From a virus, in IMG/VR virus record IMGVR_UViG_3300047564_002293, positions 1 through 64,000 of that record: a stretch of 64,000 bases of DNA, one strand, 5' to 3'. The notes beneath the pieces are model-generated. The model was not told the DNA's origin. It made no database searches and worked only from the letters and a program-made list of their open reading frames with translations. The position numbers and the translations under genes are program-made. Positions 46,198 to 50,616 of this stretch are shown piece after piece (within the stretch, counting starts at the first letter, position 1; every line of letters starts with the position of its first letter).

Positions 46198-46257
46198 AGT
46201 CTACAGGGTCGGGGTCAGTCCAGCGAGGCGATCTGTGCCACCTTCTCTGCTGTCACA
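46198..46257 (-). promoter_or_regulatory. Promoter with TGTGCCAC element (gene at 46024)
   Basis: TAGACT -10 box at 46198-46203 and a TGTGCCAC-N-TGTCACA element at 46234-46257. The element starts 36 bases from the -10 start. The -35 region (46221-46226) is not consensus. The element overlaps the 3' coding end of the gene at 46215-46355. Confidence 0.55.
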
Positions 46258-46355
46258 GCGTCAAGGGTCTGGGCAGTCTGCAGGATGGCGCCAGCGGTCT
46301 GAGAGAACATCAGCAGCAGAGCAGCAGCGAGGGCGAGGCGAAGGGTGTTTGCCAT
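46215..46355 (-). CDS. Small secreted or membrane peptide (46 aa)
   Basis: Starts MANTLRLALAAALLLMFSQ, a typical signal peptide or single membrane span (residues 5-22 hydrophobic), with a possible cleavage after SQTAGA. The remaining 23 residues are soluble (LDAVTAEKVAQIASLD). I chose the internal ATG at 46355 over the upstream one at 46415, because the extra residues overlap the preceding gene and are Pro/Ser-rich. The function is unknown; a role at the host membrane is suggested by the leader. Confidence 0.6.
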   Translation of the reverse strand: MANTLRLALAAALLLMFSQTAGAILQTAQTLDAVTAEKVAQIASLD

Positions 46356-46362
46356 GCTAGGA

Positions 46363-46524
46363 TCAGCGATCGAACTGAGCGAGGGAGGAAGGGGCGATGT
46401 GAGAGGGAGAACCACAGGAGCGGTAGAAGTCTACCATACGCTCTGCCTCTGCCAGGGTGGGGAACCACTGCGACCGCCACTCACAGGCATTGTAGGGGGT
46501 CTGGTAGCGAACTTCGATTCTCAT
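46363..46524 (-). CDS. Hypothetical protein (53 aa)
   Basis: Begins MRIEVRYQTPYNACEWRSQW, then an amphipathic helix (PTLAEAERMVDFYR) and a Ser/Pro-rich tail. The pattern strand-W-helix suggests a small alpha/beta protein. Driven by a promoter with -10 at 46551-46556 and a TGTGCCAG element at 46587-46610. Not recognised. Confidence 0.6.
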   Translation of the reverse strand: MRIEVRYQTPYNACEWRSQWFPTLAEAERMVDFYRSCGSPSHIAPSSLAQFDR

Positions 46525-46550
46525 GGTCGTCTCGTTTGGTTGACTCTGTT

Positions 46551-46610
46551 AGTCTAGAGGATGATCAGTTGCACCAGGCGGCGAGGTGTGCCAGTTCGCC
46601 TGCCGTCTCC
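46551..46610 (-). promoter_or_regulatory. Promoter with TGTGCCAG element (gene at 46363)
   Basis: TAGACT -10 box at 46551-46556; TGTGCCAG element begins at 46587, 36 bases from the -10 start. The right half (GCCGTCTCC) is degenerate. The leader between is the shared CTAACAGAGTCAACCAAAC. It overlaps the 3' end of the gene at 46565. Confidence 0.5.
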
Positions 46611-46759
46611 TGCAGGTTGGATTCGGTCAGACCAGCGAGGCAGGATTCGAGATCATCGGGGTCGATGGCGTCGATGTCCCCATTGATCTCCCATGCCTGT
46701 GCCTCAGCGAGGGCGAGGCAGCGATCACGAAGCGAGAGGGTGAAGGTCTTTTCTTTCAT
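46565..46759 (-). CDS. Hypothetical acidic protein (64 aa)
   Basis: Helical, acidic: starts MKEKTFTLSLRDRCLALAEAQ, then an Asp-rich linker (DIDAIDPDDLESCL) and a second helix. A short -10 (TAGACT, 46766-46771) lies upstream; a degenerate copy of the TGTGCCAC element may be at about 46802. No family recognised. Confidence 0.6.
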   Translation of the reverse strand: MKEKTFTLSLRDRCLALAEAQAWEINGDIDAIDPDDLESCLAGLTESNLQETAGELAHLAAWCN

Positions 46760-46768
46760 GCTGTTAGT

Positions 46769-47011
46769 CTAGATGGAGATGGTCTCGTGACGCTGCAGCA
46801 GGGTGCGGTTTGCCCACTGTCCCAGCGAGGTGCCAGGCATCATCAGGCGCAGCATGTCACGGCGGCGGCAGTCGTGACCGCTGACGCTGCCAGAGTGCCA
46901 TTGCACGATGGCGCGACGGGTCAGGGGCGACAGGATCACACGCTCACAGGCGCTGCTAGGGCGTTGCACGTTGATGAACACAGGCAGGTGATCGATGGCG
47001 AAGTTCAGCAT
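46769..47011 (-). CDS. Hypothetical basic protein (80 aa)
   Basis: Begins MLNFAIDHLPVFINVQRP; contains several Arg/His-rich segments (GHDCRRRDMLRLMMPG) and a C-terminal LLQRHETISI. More basic than its neighbours and therefore possibly nucleic-acid-binding. Promoter elements at 47039-47044 and 47075-47098. I do not recognise it. Confidence 0.6.
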   Translation of the reverse strand: MLNFAIDHLPVFINVQRPSSACERVILSPLTRRAIVQWHSGSVSGHDCRRRDMLRLMMPGTSLGQWANRTLLQRHETISI

Positions 47012-47038
47012 GGGTTGGGTTGTTTGGTTGACTCTGTT

Positions 47039-47098
47039 AGTCTAGAGGGTCGGCGGTCGATGCTGGGGGCAGCGTGTGCCACCCCCTCAGGTGTCCTA
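47039..47098 (-). promoter_or_regulatory. Promoter with TGTGCCAC element (gene at 46769)
   Basis: TAGACT -10 box at 47039-47044 and a TGTGCCAC element beginning at 47075, 36 bases from the -10 start. The right half reads GGTGTCCTA. The element overlaps the stop of the ArdA-like gene (47096). No consensus -35 is visible at the expected position. Confidence 0.55.
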
Positions 47099-47524
47099 AT
47101 AGTCGCTGAACACAGCAACCTGACGATACTTCACTTCACAGCAGGTGAAATCGTAACGCAGGGAGGAATCGTAGGTTGCCTGCCAATCTACAACCAAAGC
47201 ACAGGGAACATCGTGCAGATCGCTATAGTATTCTTCAGCGAAGTCTGCCTCAGATTCATACCAACCACGGAAGCGATCATCACATCCTTCGATGTCAGAA
47301 ACGCAACCCATTTCACCAATCAAAGCATCAACGGCATCATATCCGATCGCTTCACCACAGCGGCAATACTCTTCATAATAGGAGACAAAATCGTTCTCAT
47401 TGTAGGTGTCGATGAACTCCAGCATATCATCCAGAGCATAGTTCTCATCGATCAATTCATCGATCTTCTCAACAGCAGCAGCGGAGAGAACTTCTTTGTA
47501 GTTTGCAGTCAAGGTGATGCTCAT
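47096..47524 (-). CDS. ArdA-like acidic antirestriction candidate
   Basis: A 142-residue, very acidic protein (I count about 34 Asp/Glu against 8 Lys/Arg). The segment DDMLEFIDTYNENDFVSYYE and, near the C-terminal part, DRFRGWYESEADFAEEYYSDL resemble the ArdA family, whose members mimic B-form DNA and block type I restriction enzymes (Y-x-G-x-[W/F]-x-[S/D]-E-x-[D/E]-F-A-E pattern). The cysteine-rich composition (8 Cys) is unusual for ArdA. The gene has a consensus -35 TTGACT with a 17-base spacer to CATACT and a TGTGCCAC element. An early anti-restriction role fits, but the identification rests on motif-level resemblance. Confidence 0.55.
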   Translation of the reverse strand: MSITLTANYKEVLSAAAVEKIDELIDENYALDDMLEFIDTYNENDFVSYYEEYCRCGEAIGYDAVDALIGEMGCVSDIEGCDDRFRGWYESEADFAEEYYSDLHDVPCALVVDWQATYDSSLRYDFTCCEVKYRQVAVFSDY

Positions 47525-47548
47525 GTCGTTTGTTTGGTTGACTCTGTT

Positions 47549-47607
47549 AGTATGGCAGGGATTGGGGAGGAAGTCAAGAGGTCTGTGCCACTTGTTGGAT
47601 TGTCACA
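47549..47607 (-). promoter_or_regulatory. Strong early promoter plus TGTGCCAC element (ArdA-like gene)
   Basis: TTGACT (47572-47577), 17-base spacer, CATACT (47549-47554), plus a TGTGCCAC...TTGTCACA element at 47584-47607, 35 bases from the -10 start. The element overlaps the 3' coding end and stop of the 55-residue gene at 47603. Confidence 0.75.
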
Positions 47608-47770
47608 TCCCGTTCAGGAAGTCTGCCATCGCCTCCTGATACTCATCATAGGTTTTGAAGCGGTCAGCGAAGCGAGCGGGCACCTTGCCATCGAACTTAG
47701 CAGGGGCGGGCAGGTCGCGCCCCTTGGCGAGGATCTGCTGTTCATAGACGTTGGGGTTGAAGCGGGTCAT
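47603..47770 (-). CDS. Hypothetical protein (55 aa)
   Basis: Begins MTRFNPNVYEQQILAKGRD and continues with a basic middle (KVPARFADRFK) and an acidic helix (YDEYQEAMADFLNG). A small, mostly helical protein. Not in automated calls longer than 60 codons; supported by intact frame, leader and upstream elements (TAGACT at 47797-47802; TGTGCCAC at 47832-47855). Confidence 0.62.
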   Translation of the reverse strand: MTRFNPNVYEQQILAKGRDLPAPAKFDGKVPARFADRFKTYDEYQEAMADFLNGM

Positions 47771-47796
47771 TCGGTCTCGTTTGTTTGGTATGCTTT

Positions 47797-47855
47797 AGTC
47801 TACAGGGTCAGGCGGGGGATCTGGTCCCCCTTGTGCCACCTTGCCAACTGGTCAG
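47797..47855 (-). promoter_or_regulatory. Promoter with TGTGCCAC element (gene at 47603)
   Basis: TAGACT -10 box at 47797-47802; TGTGCCAC...CTGGTCAG element at 47832-47855, 35 bases from the -10 start; no consensus -35. A GC-rich hairpin GGGGGATCTGGTCCCCC sits between (47814-47830). Confidence 0.55.
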
Positions 47856-48085
47856 GGCAGCACCGCCAGACGCTCAGCGAGTCGCGCCTTCGCTTGAATC
47901 TCCTCAAGCGAGGGGATCTGTTCAATCCAACGCATCTCACACTTAGAGTAATCGTATCCCTGAACTTCCAATTCTTTCATGTATGCCACAGCGGCGGAGT
48001 GATAATCGAACAGACGCAGGGAAGAGAAGTCTTCACCTTCATAATCCCATCCGCCGATGACAGCGTAGGCGCGAGGCGTTTCCAT
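47852..48085 (-). CDS. Hypothetical alpha/beta protein (77 aa)
   Basis: Starts METPRAYAVIGGWDYEGED. A strand-turn-helix pattern follows (LFDYHSAAVAYMKELEVQGYDY), then CEMRWIEQIP and a charged helix. The start at 48085 is chosen because GGAGATCAA gives a Shine-Dalgarno site; an upstream ATG at 48157 would read through the promoter. Similar 'AYAVI..W.YEGED' proteins occur in cyanophages to my recollection; function unknown. Confidence 0.65.
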   Translation of the reverse strand: METPRAYAVIGGWDYEGEDFSSLRLFDYHSAAVAYMKELEVQGYDYSKCEMRWIEQIPSLEEIQAKARLAERLAVLP

Positions 48086-48113
48086 TTGATCTCCGTTTCG
48101 TTTGGTATGCTTT

Positions 48114-48173
48114 AGTATTGCACCGATCGGGGGGCATCGCAAGGGGGTCTGTGCCACCTGTGCTAGTGTCCAC
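48114..48173 (-). promoter_or_regulatory. Early promoter plus TGTGCCAC element (gene at 47852)
   Basis: TTGCGA (48137-48142), 17-base spacer, AATACT (48114-48119); TGTGCCAC element at 48150-48173, 36 bases from the -10 start. A direct repeat GCCCCCTAG (48175-48183 and 48190-48198, period 15) follows in a 100-base non-coding stretch. Confidence 0.6.
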
Positions 48174-48258
48174 TGCCCCCTAGACAGACGCCCCCTAGGC
48201 GACTAACCTAGAGGGCGGGAGGGGAGGGAAGGGGGCAGCGAAGCGGCCGCCCAGTTTG

Positions 48259-48435
48259 TTATACTTCCAGTAGTTCAGGATAGTATTGCTGAACCTCTTC
48301 ATTCAGTTCTTCATCGTTATACTTATCGTATCCCTCCATGAGATAATCGTAGCAGAGACACATCATAGTTTTGAGATCCATGTCATCCAACATTTGCTGG
48401 ACAAGTTGATCCTGAAGTTCTTTGCGATCCATCAT
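48259..48435 (-). CDS. Hypothetical acidic protein (58 aa)
   Basis: Begins MMDRKELQDQLVQQMLDDMD, helical, then a Cys/Tyr-rich middle (MMCLCYDYLMEGYDKY) and an acidic end. The start ATGATG overlaps the stop of the preceding membrane-peptide gene (ATGA), so the two are translationally coupled. It marks the right edge of the GC-rich island. Function unknown; small acidic proteins of this type recur in cyanophage early regions. Confidence 0.65.
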   Translation of the reverse strand: MMDRKELQDQLVQQMLDDMDLKTMMCLCYDYLMEGYDKYNDEELNEEVQQYYPELLEV

Positions 48436-48557
48436 TTGTTCAGGGGAGAATTGTAGAAAGATTTGAACACCGAAATCACAATGATAGCGGTGGAGATGAC
48501 ACCAACGAACCCGAGGTAAGTTACAGCGTCACCAGTGAAATTGTAAGATTCAGGCAT
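48432..48557 (-). CDS. Small single-pass membrane peptide (41 aa)
   Basis: MPESYNFTGDAVTYLGFVG, followed by a hydrophobic span (VISTAIIVISVF) and a short basic C-terminus (KSFYNSPLNK). Its stop overlaps the start of the next gene. A -10 box AATACT at 48578-48583 and a perfect TGTGCCAC inverted repeat at 48609-48640 lie upstream. A membrane role is inferred from the hydrophobic core only. Confidence 0.6.
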   Translation of the reverse strand: MPESYNFTGDAVTYLGFVGVISTAIIVISVFKSFYNSPLNK

Positions 48558-48577
48558 CGGATTTGTTTGACTCTGTT

Positions 48578-48640
48578 AGTATTGCATCAAATGTGGGCAG
48601 ATGGTGATACCCTGTGCCACTTGTTGAACTGGCACAGGGT
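48578..48640 (-). promoter_or_regulatory. Promoter with perfect TGTGCCA inverted repeat (membrane-peptide gene)
   Basis: AATACT -10 box at 48578-48583; ACCCTGTGCCA / TGGCACAGGGT perfect 11-bp inverted repeat (48609-48619 and 48630-48640) with a 10-base spacer. TGTG starts 35 bases from the -10. This is the most symmetric copy of the island's element and may be the template of the recognition sequence. Confidence 0.65.
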
Positions 48641-48655
48641 CACTTGACAATGATA

Positions 48656-48793
48656 TCAGAACTCGATAGTCTCAAGGGTAGGAGAATTCTGATACTCATC
48701 TGCCGAATCTTCGGTCAGAGTATCAAGAACTGCCATCAGTTCGTTACCATCAGCGGCACGATTGAGCAGGGAAAGCATTACTTCTTTGGTCAT
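48656..48793 (-). CDS. Hypothetical protein (45 aa)
   Basis: Begins MTKEVMLSLLNRAADGNEL, helical, acidic. I recall similar small proteins in cyanophages that start with the MTK-x-[ELV]-LLx2-L pattern. A TATAGT -10 box at 48816-48821 precedes. Its stop lies next to the inverted repeat at 48609-48640. Confidence 0.6.
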   Translation of the reverse strand: MTKEVMLSLLNRAADGNELMAVLDTLTEDSADEYQNSPTLETIEF

Positions 48794-48824
48794 GATGTTG
48801 TTGGGGGTAAGGTATACTATAGAG

Positions 48825-48853
48825 ATTGAATATGATTAGACATCATATTCAAT
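48825..48853 (-). repeat. 12-bp hairpin at a stop codon
   Basis: ATTGAATATGAT / ATCATATTCAAT perfect 12-bp stem (48825-48836 and 48842-48853) with a five-base loop. It overlaps the stop codon of the gene at 48836-48964 and the -10 region of the next gene. It could be an attenuator or mRNA 3' end; no T-run follows. Confidence 0.6.
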
Positions 48854-48964
48854 TGTCATCGTATCTTCGATGATATAATCATCGATGATATAACCATCTT
48901 CATCTAGAAAGATATCAGCCACCTCTTGTTCTACAATTTCTTGATACATTTCAGAAATGGTCAT
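48836..48964 (-). CDS. Hypothetical acidic protein (42 aa)
   Basis: MTISEMYQEIVEQEVADIF followed by Asp/Ile-rich repeats (EDGYIIDDYIIEDT). Strongly acidic. Shine-Dalgarno AAGGAG precedes the ATG by 8-9 bases, in contrast to the A/C-rich leaders of neighbours. No recognised family. Confidence 0.55.
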   Translation of the reverse strand: MTISEMYQEIVEQEVADIFLDEDGYIIDDYIIEDTMTIEYDV

Positions 48965-48988
48965 TAGTTAACTCCTTGAGGATTAATT

Positions 48989-49016
48989 AAATTTATAACT
49001 TTAAAGTTATAAATTT
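48989..49016. repeat. 28-bp perfect AT palindrome
   Basis: A perfect 28-bp palindrome with centre TTTAAA (centre between 49002 and 49003). Composed almost only of A and T, so it can be chance in AT-rich DNA, but the 14-bp half-length is unusual. It lies in the promoter-proximal leader of the gene at 48836. Confidence 0.6.
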
Positions 49017-49034
49017 TAAATTTCTTAAAATTCA

Positions 49035-49121
49035 AAGATTCTGAGGTTTCTGAGAATTTTAAGTTTTCAAGGTTTCTGAGAATTCAAAGTTTGTTAAAAT
49101 TCTCAGAAACCTCAGAATCTT
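49035..49121 (-). repeat. 28-bp perfect inverted repeat at gene 3' end
   Basis: Arms 49035-49062 and 49094-49121 are perfect reverse complements over 28 bases (GATTCTGAGGTTTCTGAGAA is the core of one arm). The 31-base spacer holds a further partial copy (AAGGTTTCTGAGAATTC). The right arm touches the stop codon of the gene at 49121. Related sequence occurs again at 50250-50405. A very stable mRNA 3' hairpin or a recombination target are both possible. Confidence 0.85.
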
Positions 49122-49435
49122 CAGTTCAGGCGCATTCCAGAAAAGAAAGGAATTGCACCGCCTTCCTGACTCACAAACCACTCAAATTTCTTCTGAAACA
49201 CACGCTCACCAGGGATACCATGCTCACAGAGAATAGCATTCAGGCGAGACTTGGTGGTGTTAGATTGCCAACCACCATCAAAAAGAGTAACAAAGCACTC
49301 GCCAATCTCAGCGATTTTGTTACCATGCAGGAAGACTTCGCTCACACCATCATTGGTGACAACTTTGGTGTTATCTTTCTGCCAATCTTTGCCGTTGGTG
49401 ATAGCGGCGTTCATTTGGCGTTCGATGAGGCGCAT
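49121..49435 (-). CDS. Conserved hypothetical protein (104 aa)
   Basis: Starts MRLIERQMNAAITNGKDWQ; strands TKVVTNDGVSEVFLHGN and KIAEIGECFVTLFDGGWQS follow, and the C-terminal half is KFEWFVSQEG-like. I recall near-identical openings in T4-like cyanophages (recollection, no search). The internal start at 49435 is preferred over 49504 because a consensus promoter (TTGACT, 49483-49488, 17 bases, CATACT) lies between the two. Confidence 0.75.
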   Translation of the reverse strand: MRLIERQMNAAITNGKDWQKDNTKVVTNDGVSEVFLHGNKIAEIGECFVTLFDGGWQSNTTKSRLNAILCEHGIPGERVFQKKFEWFVSQEGGAIPFFSGMRLN

Positions 49436-49459
49436 GGGTCGTTTGCTGTTGACTTGGTT

Positions 49460-49488
49460 AGTATGGAGCCGATCAGGGCAAAAGTCAA
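49460..49488 (-). promoter_or_regulatory. Early promoter, gene at 49121
   Basis: TTGACT at 49483-49488, 17-base spacer, CATACT at 49460-49465. The leader CAACAGCAAACGACCC precedes the ATG and has no Shine-Dalgarno. Confidence 0.7.
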
Positions 49489-49543
49489 CCCCCCTAACCA
49501 TCACCTTTGCTTATGGGTTCGATCAGGGGGGCTTATCGTTGAG

Positions 49544-49607
49544 TTTTCCACAGGGTTGTGGAAAACTATTGAAAGTTTTCCACAGGTTTTAGTATATCTG
49601 TGGAAAA
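49544..49607. repeat. Four TTTTCCACA boxes in two inverted pairs
   Basis: TTTTCCACA at 49544-49552 and 49576-49584 and reverse complement TGTGGAAAA at 49557-49565 and 49599-49607. The arms form two hairpins of 10-12 bp. TTTTCCACA equals the cyanobacterial DnaA-box consensus. Downstream of the gene at 49616, so a terminator role is the conservative reading; a replication-initiator site is the alternative. Two more copies lie at 50569-50577 and 50581-50589. Confidence 0.6.
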
Positions 49608-49615
49608 CTATTTAC

Positions 49616-49780
49616 TTACCATTCAATATTATCTCCATCAAACTTAATTCTTTTCTGCTTCTTAGGAGTGCGTCCGAGATTCTTAATCTTAACGCCATAC
49701 GTATTCTCTACTACTTGTTCATCAAACTCGTCGAAATCTTGATAGAAATCGTTTTTGTTGGAGTTCTTACTACGTGCCAT
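49616..49780 (-). CDS. Hypothetical basic/acidic protein (54 aa)
   Basis: Opens MARSKNSNKNDFYQDFDEF (acidic after the basic start) and ends GRTPKKQKRIKFDGDNIEW. A bipartite charge pattern typical of small nucleic-acid-associated phage proteins. Leader lacks a clear Shine-Dalgarno. Unknown function. Confidence 0.62.
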   Translation of the reverse strand: MARSKNSNKNDFYQDFDEFDEQVVENTYGVKIKNLGRTPKKQKRIKFDGDNIEW

Positions 49781-49848
49781 TTGTTTGTTCTAAGGTGTCT
49801 ACAATCGTCTGTAAGGGATATTGACAACCAAATTGGTGCAATCACCCC

Positions 49849-49878
49849 TTGACAAACATATTTATTGTGTGCTAGGGT
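49849..49878 (+). promoter_or_regulatory. Possible plus-strand promoter
   Basis: TTGACA (49849-49854), 18-base spacer ending in TGC, TAGGGT (49873-49878): an extended -10 with a weak hexamer. It points into the coding region of the KTSC-like gene (antisense) and is followed by a hairpin CAGAGTG / CACTCTG. It resembles the plus-strand promoter at 50410. Confidence 0.35.
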
Positions 49879-50123
49879 CAGTCAACCAGCAGTTTCAGAG
49901 TGCCTTCGTTGACACTCTGGTTGATGAATCGACCCACCGAGATATCCTCAGAGTCGAATTCAGCAAGCAACTGACTATCAAATCCGACAGCATCTTCAGT
50001 GCTGTAAGTATAAGATTTGTCGGAATTGCTATTATACTGAATAGAAACCGTGTTCTTTTCAGTATCAATAACAATGTTTTTGATAGCAGAACTAGGAACT
50101 TCTTGGTAGTTTTTAACAGACAT
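49878..50123 (-). CDS. KTSC-like small protein (81 aa)
   Basis: MSVKNYQEVPSSAIKNIVI, then DTEKNTVSIQYNSNSDKSY, and near the end SVGRFINQSVNEGTLKL. This is the general pattern of KTSC domains (S-x-I-x2-I-x-Y..L.V.F..G..Y.Y, then [KS]-x-G-x-[FY]-[FI]-N): a predicted nucleic-acid-related fold found near phage and plasmid genes. The catalytic-type lysine of the KTSC name is not clearly present. Promoter at 50151-50179. Confidence 0.5.
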   Translation of the reverse strand: MSVKNYQEVPSSAIKNIVIDTEKNTVSIQYNSNSDKSYTYSTEDAVGFDSQLLAEFDSEDISVGRFINQSVNEGTLKLLVD

Positions 50124-50150
50124 TCGATTGATTTGATCGATTACTTAGTA

Positions 50151-50179
50151 ATAATACTATGGTCTTCTGAGTTTGTCAA
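50151..50179 (-). promoter_or_regulatory. Consensus early promoter, KTSC-like gene
   Basis: TTGACA (50174-50179), 17-base spacer, TATTAT (50151-50156). Followed by a leader with ATCAAATCAATCGA directly before the ATG. Confidence 0.8.
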
Positions 50180-50249
50180 GGGTTTTTTGATTAGTTTAAC
50201 TTATATAACAATAGTATTATATTATAATATGTTATTATAATTATAATGT

Positions 50250-50405
50250 TTCTCAAAATTCTCAGAAATCTCAAAAACTTAAAAAACTTAAATATTAAGA
50301 TTTCTAAAAAACTCGAAAACCCTTGGAAATACAGAATTCTCGGTTTTGACGCTTTTGAGATTTCCGAGATTTTTGAAATTTCTGAGATTTTTGGGTTTCC
50401 ACACA
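50250..50405. repeat. Degenerate repeat cluster related to 49035-49121
   Basis: TTCTCAGAAATCTCAAAAA-type units on the left (50255-50280) and inverted TTTTGAGATTTCCGAGAT / GAAATTTCTGAGATTTTTGG units on the right (50352-50395) make a long imperfect stem-loop and share the TTCTCAGAAA core with the 28-bp inverted repeat at 49035-49121. It lies in the only long stretch without a gene (50124-50616). An open frame through it (50191-50406) is an artefact of the repeat. Confidence 0.65.
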
Positions 50406-50409
50406 AAGC

Positions 50410-50439
50410 TTGACAACTCGTTAGGTCGCGTGCTAAGAC
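50410..50439 (+). promoter_or_regulatory. Plus-strand promoter of candidate RNA
   Basis: TTGACA (50410-50415), 18-base spacer with extended TGC before the -10, TAAGAC (50434-50439). It points away from all annotated genes. The predicted start (about 50446) coincides with the first base of the hairpin at 50446-50486. Confidence 0.45.
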
Positions 50440-50445
50440 TACAAC

Positions 50446-50486
50446 AACTCAGAGCATTTCGTAGCATATACGAAGGTTTCTGAGTT
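50446..50486 (+). ncRNA. Candidate small RNA hairpin
   Basis: Two nested perfect stems: AACTCAGA / TCTGAGTT (8 bp) outside and TTCGTA / TACGAA (6 bp) inside with loop GCATA. It begins where the plus-strand promoter at 50410 should start transcription. It also reads as a hairpin on the minus strand, so it may be a processing or termination site for the transcript of the KTSC-like region instead. No ORF above 30 codons is on this strand here. Confidence 0.4.
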
Positions 50487-50568
50487 CATTATACTATTTC
50501 TACACACTATAACACTATCGTTATACATCACCAAACTATATTTAATTAAACCTTTCTTAATCTAATAG

Positions 50569-50589
50569 TTTTCCACAGGTTTTTCCACA
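50569..50589 (+). repeat. Two direct TTTTCCACA boxes
   Basis: TTTTCCACA at 50569-50577 and 50581-50589, same orientation. Together with the four copies at 49544-49607 there are six perfect copies within about 1.05 kb and none noticed elsewhere in the window. The remaining bases of the gap 50490-50566 show no other structure that I can support. Confidence 0.55.
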
Positions 50590-50616
50590 ACCTGACTATA
50601 CCAGCACCTAGACAAC

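Noticed and set aside
47814-47830. A rho-independent terminator at GGGGGATCTGGTCCCCC
   Set aside because: The stem is only six GC pairs and no T-run follows on either strand.
46586-48115. A 509-codon open frame on the plus strand in the GC-rich island
   Set aside because: It runs antisense across several short genes with their promoters and repeats the translation of shared leaders (LVDSVS). GC-rich DNA has few stop codons; no domain is recognisable and no start site is supported.
50191-50406. A 71-codon minus-strand frame with KISEISKISEIS repeats
   Set aside because: The repetitive translation is produced by TTTCTGAGATTT DNA repeats; no start site or protein-like composition supports it.
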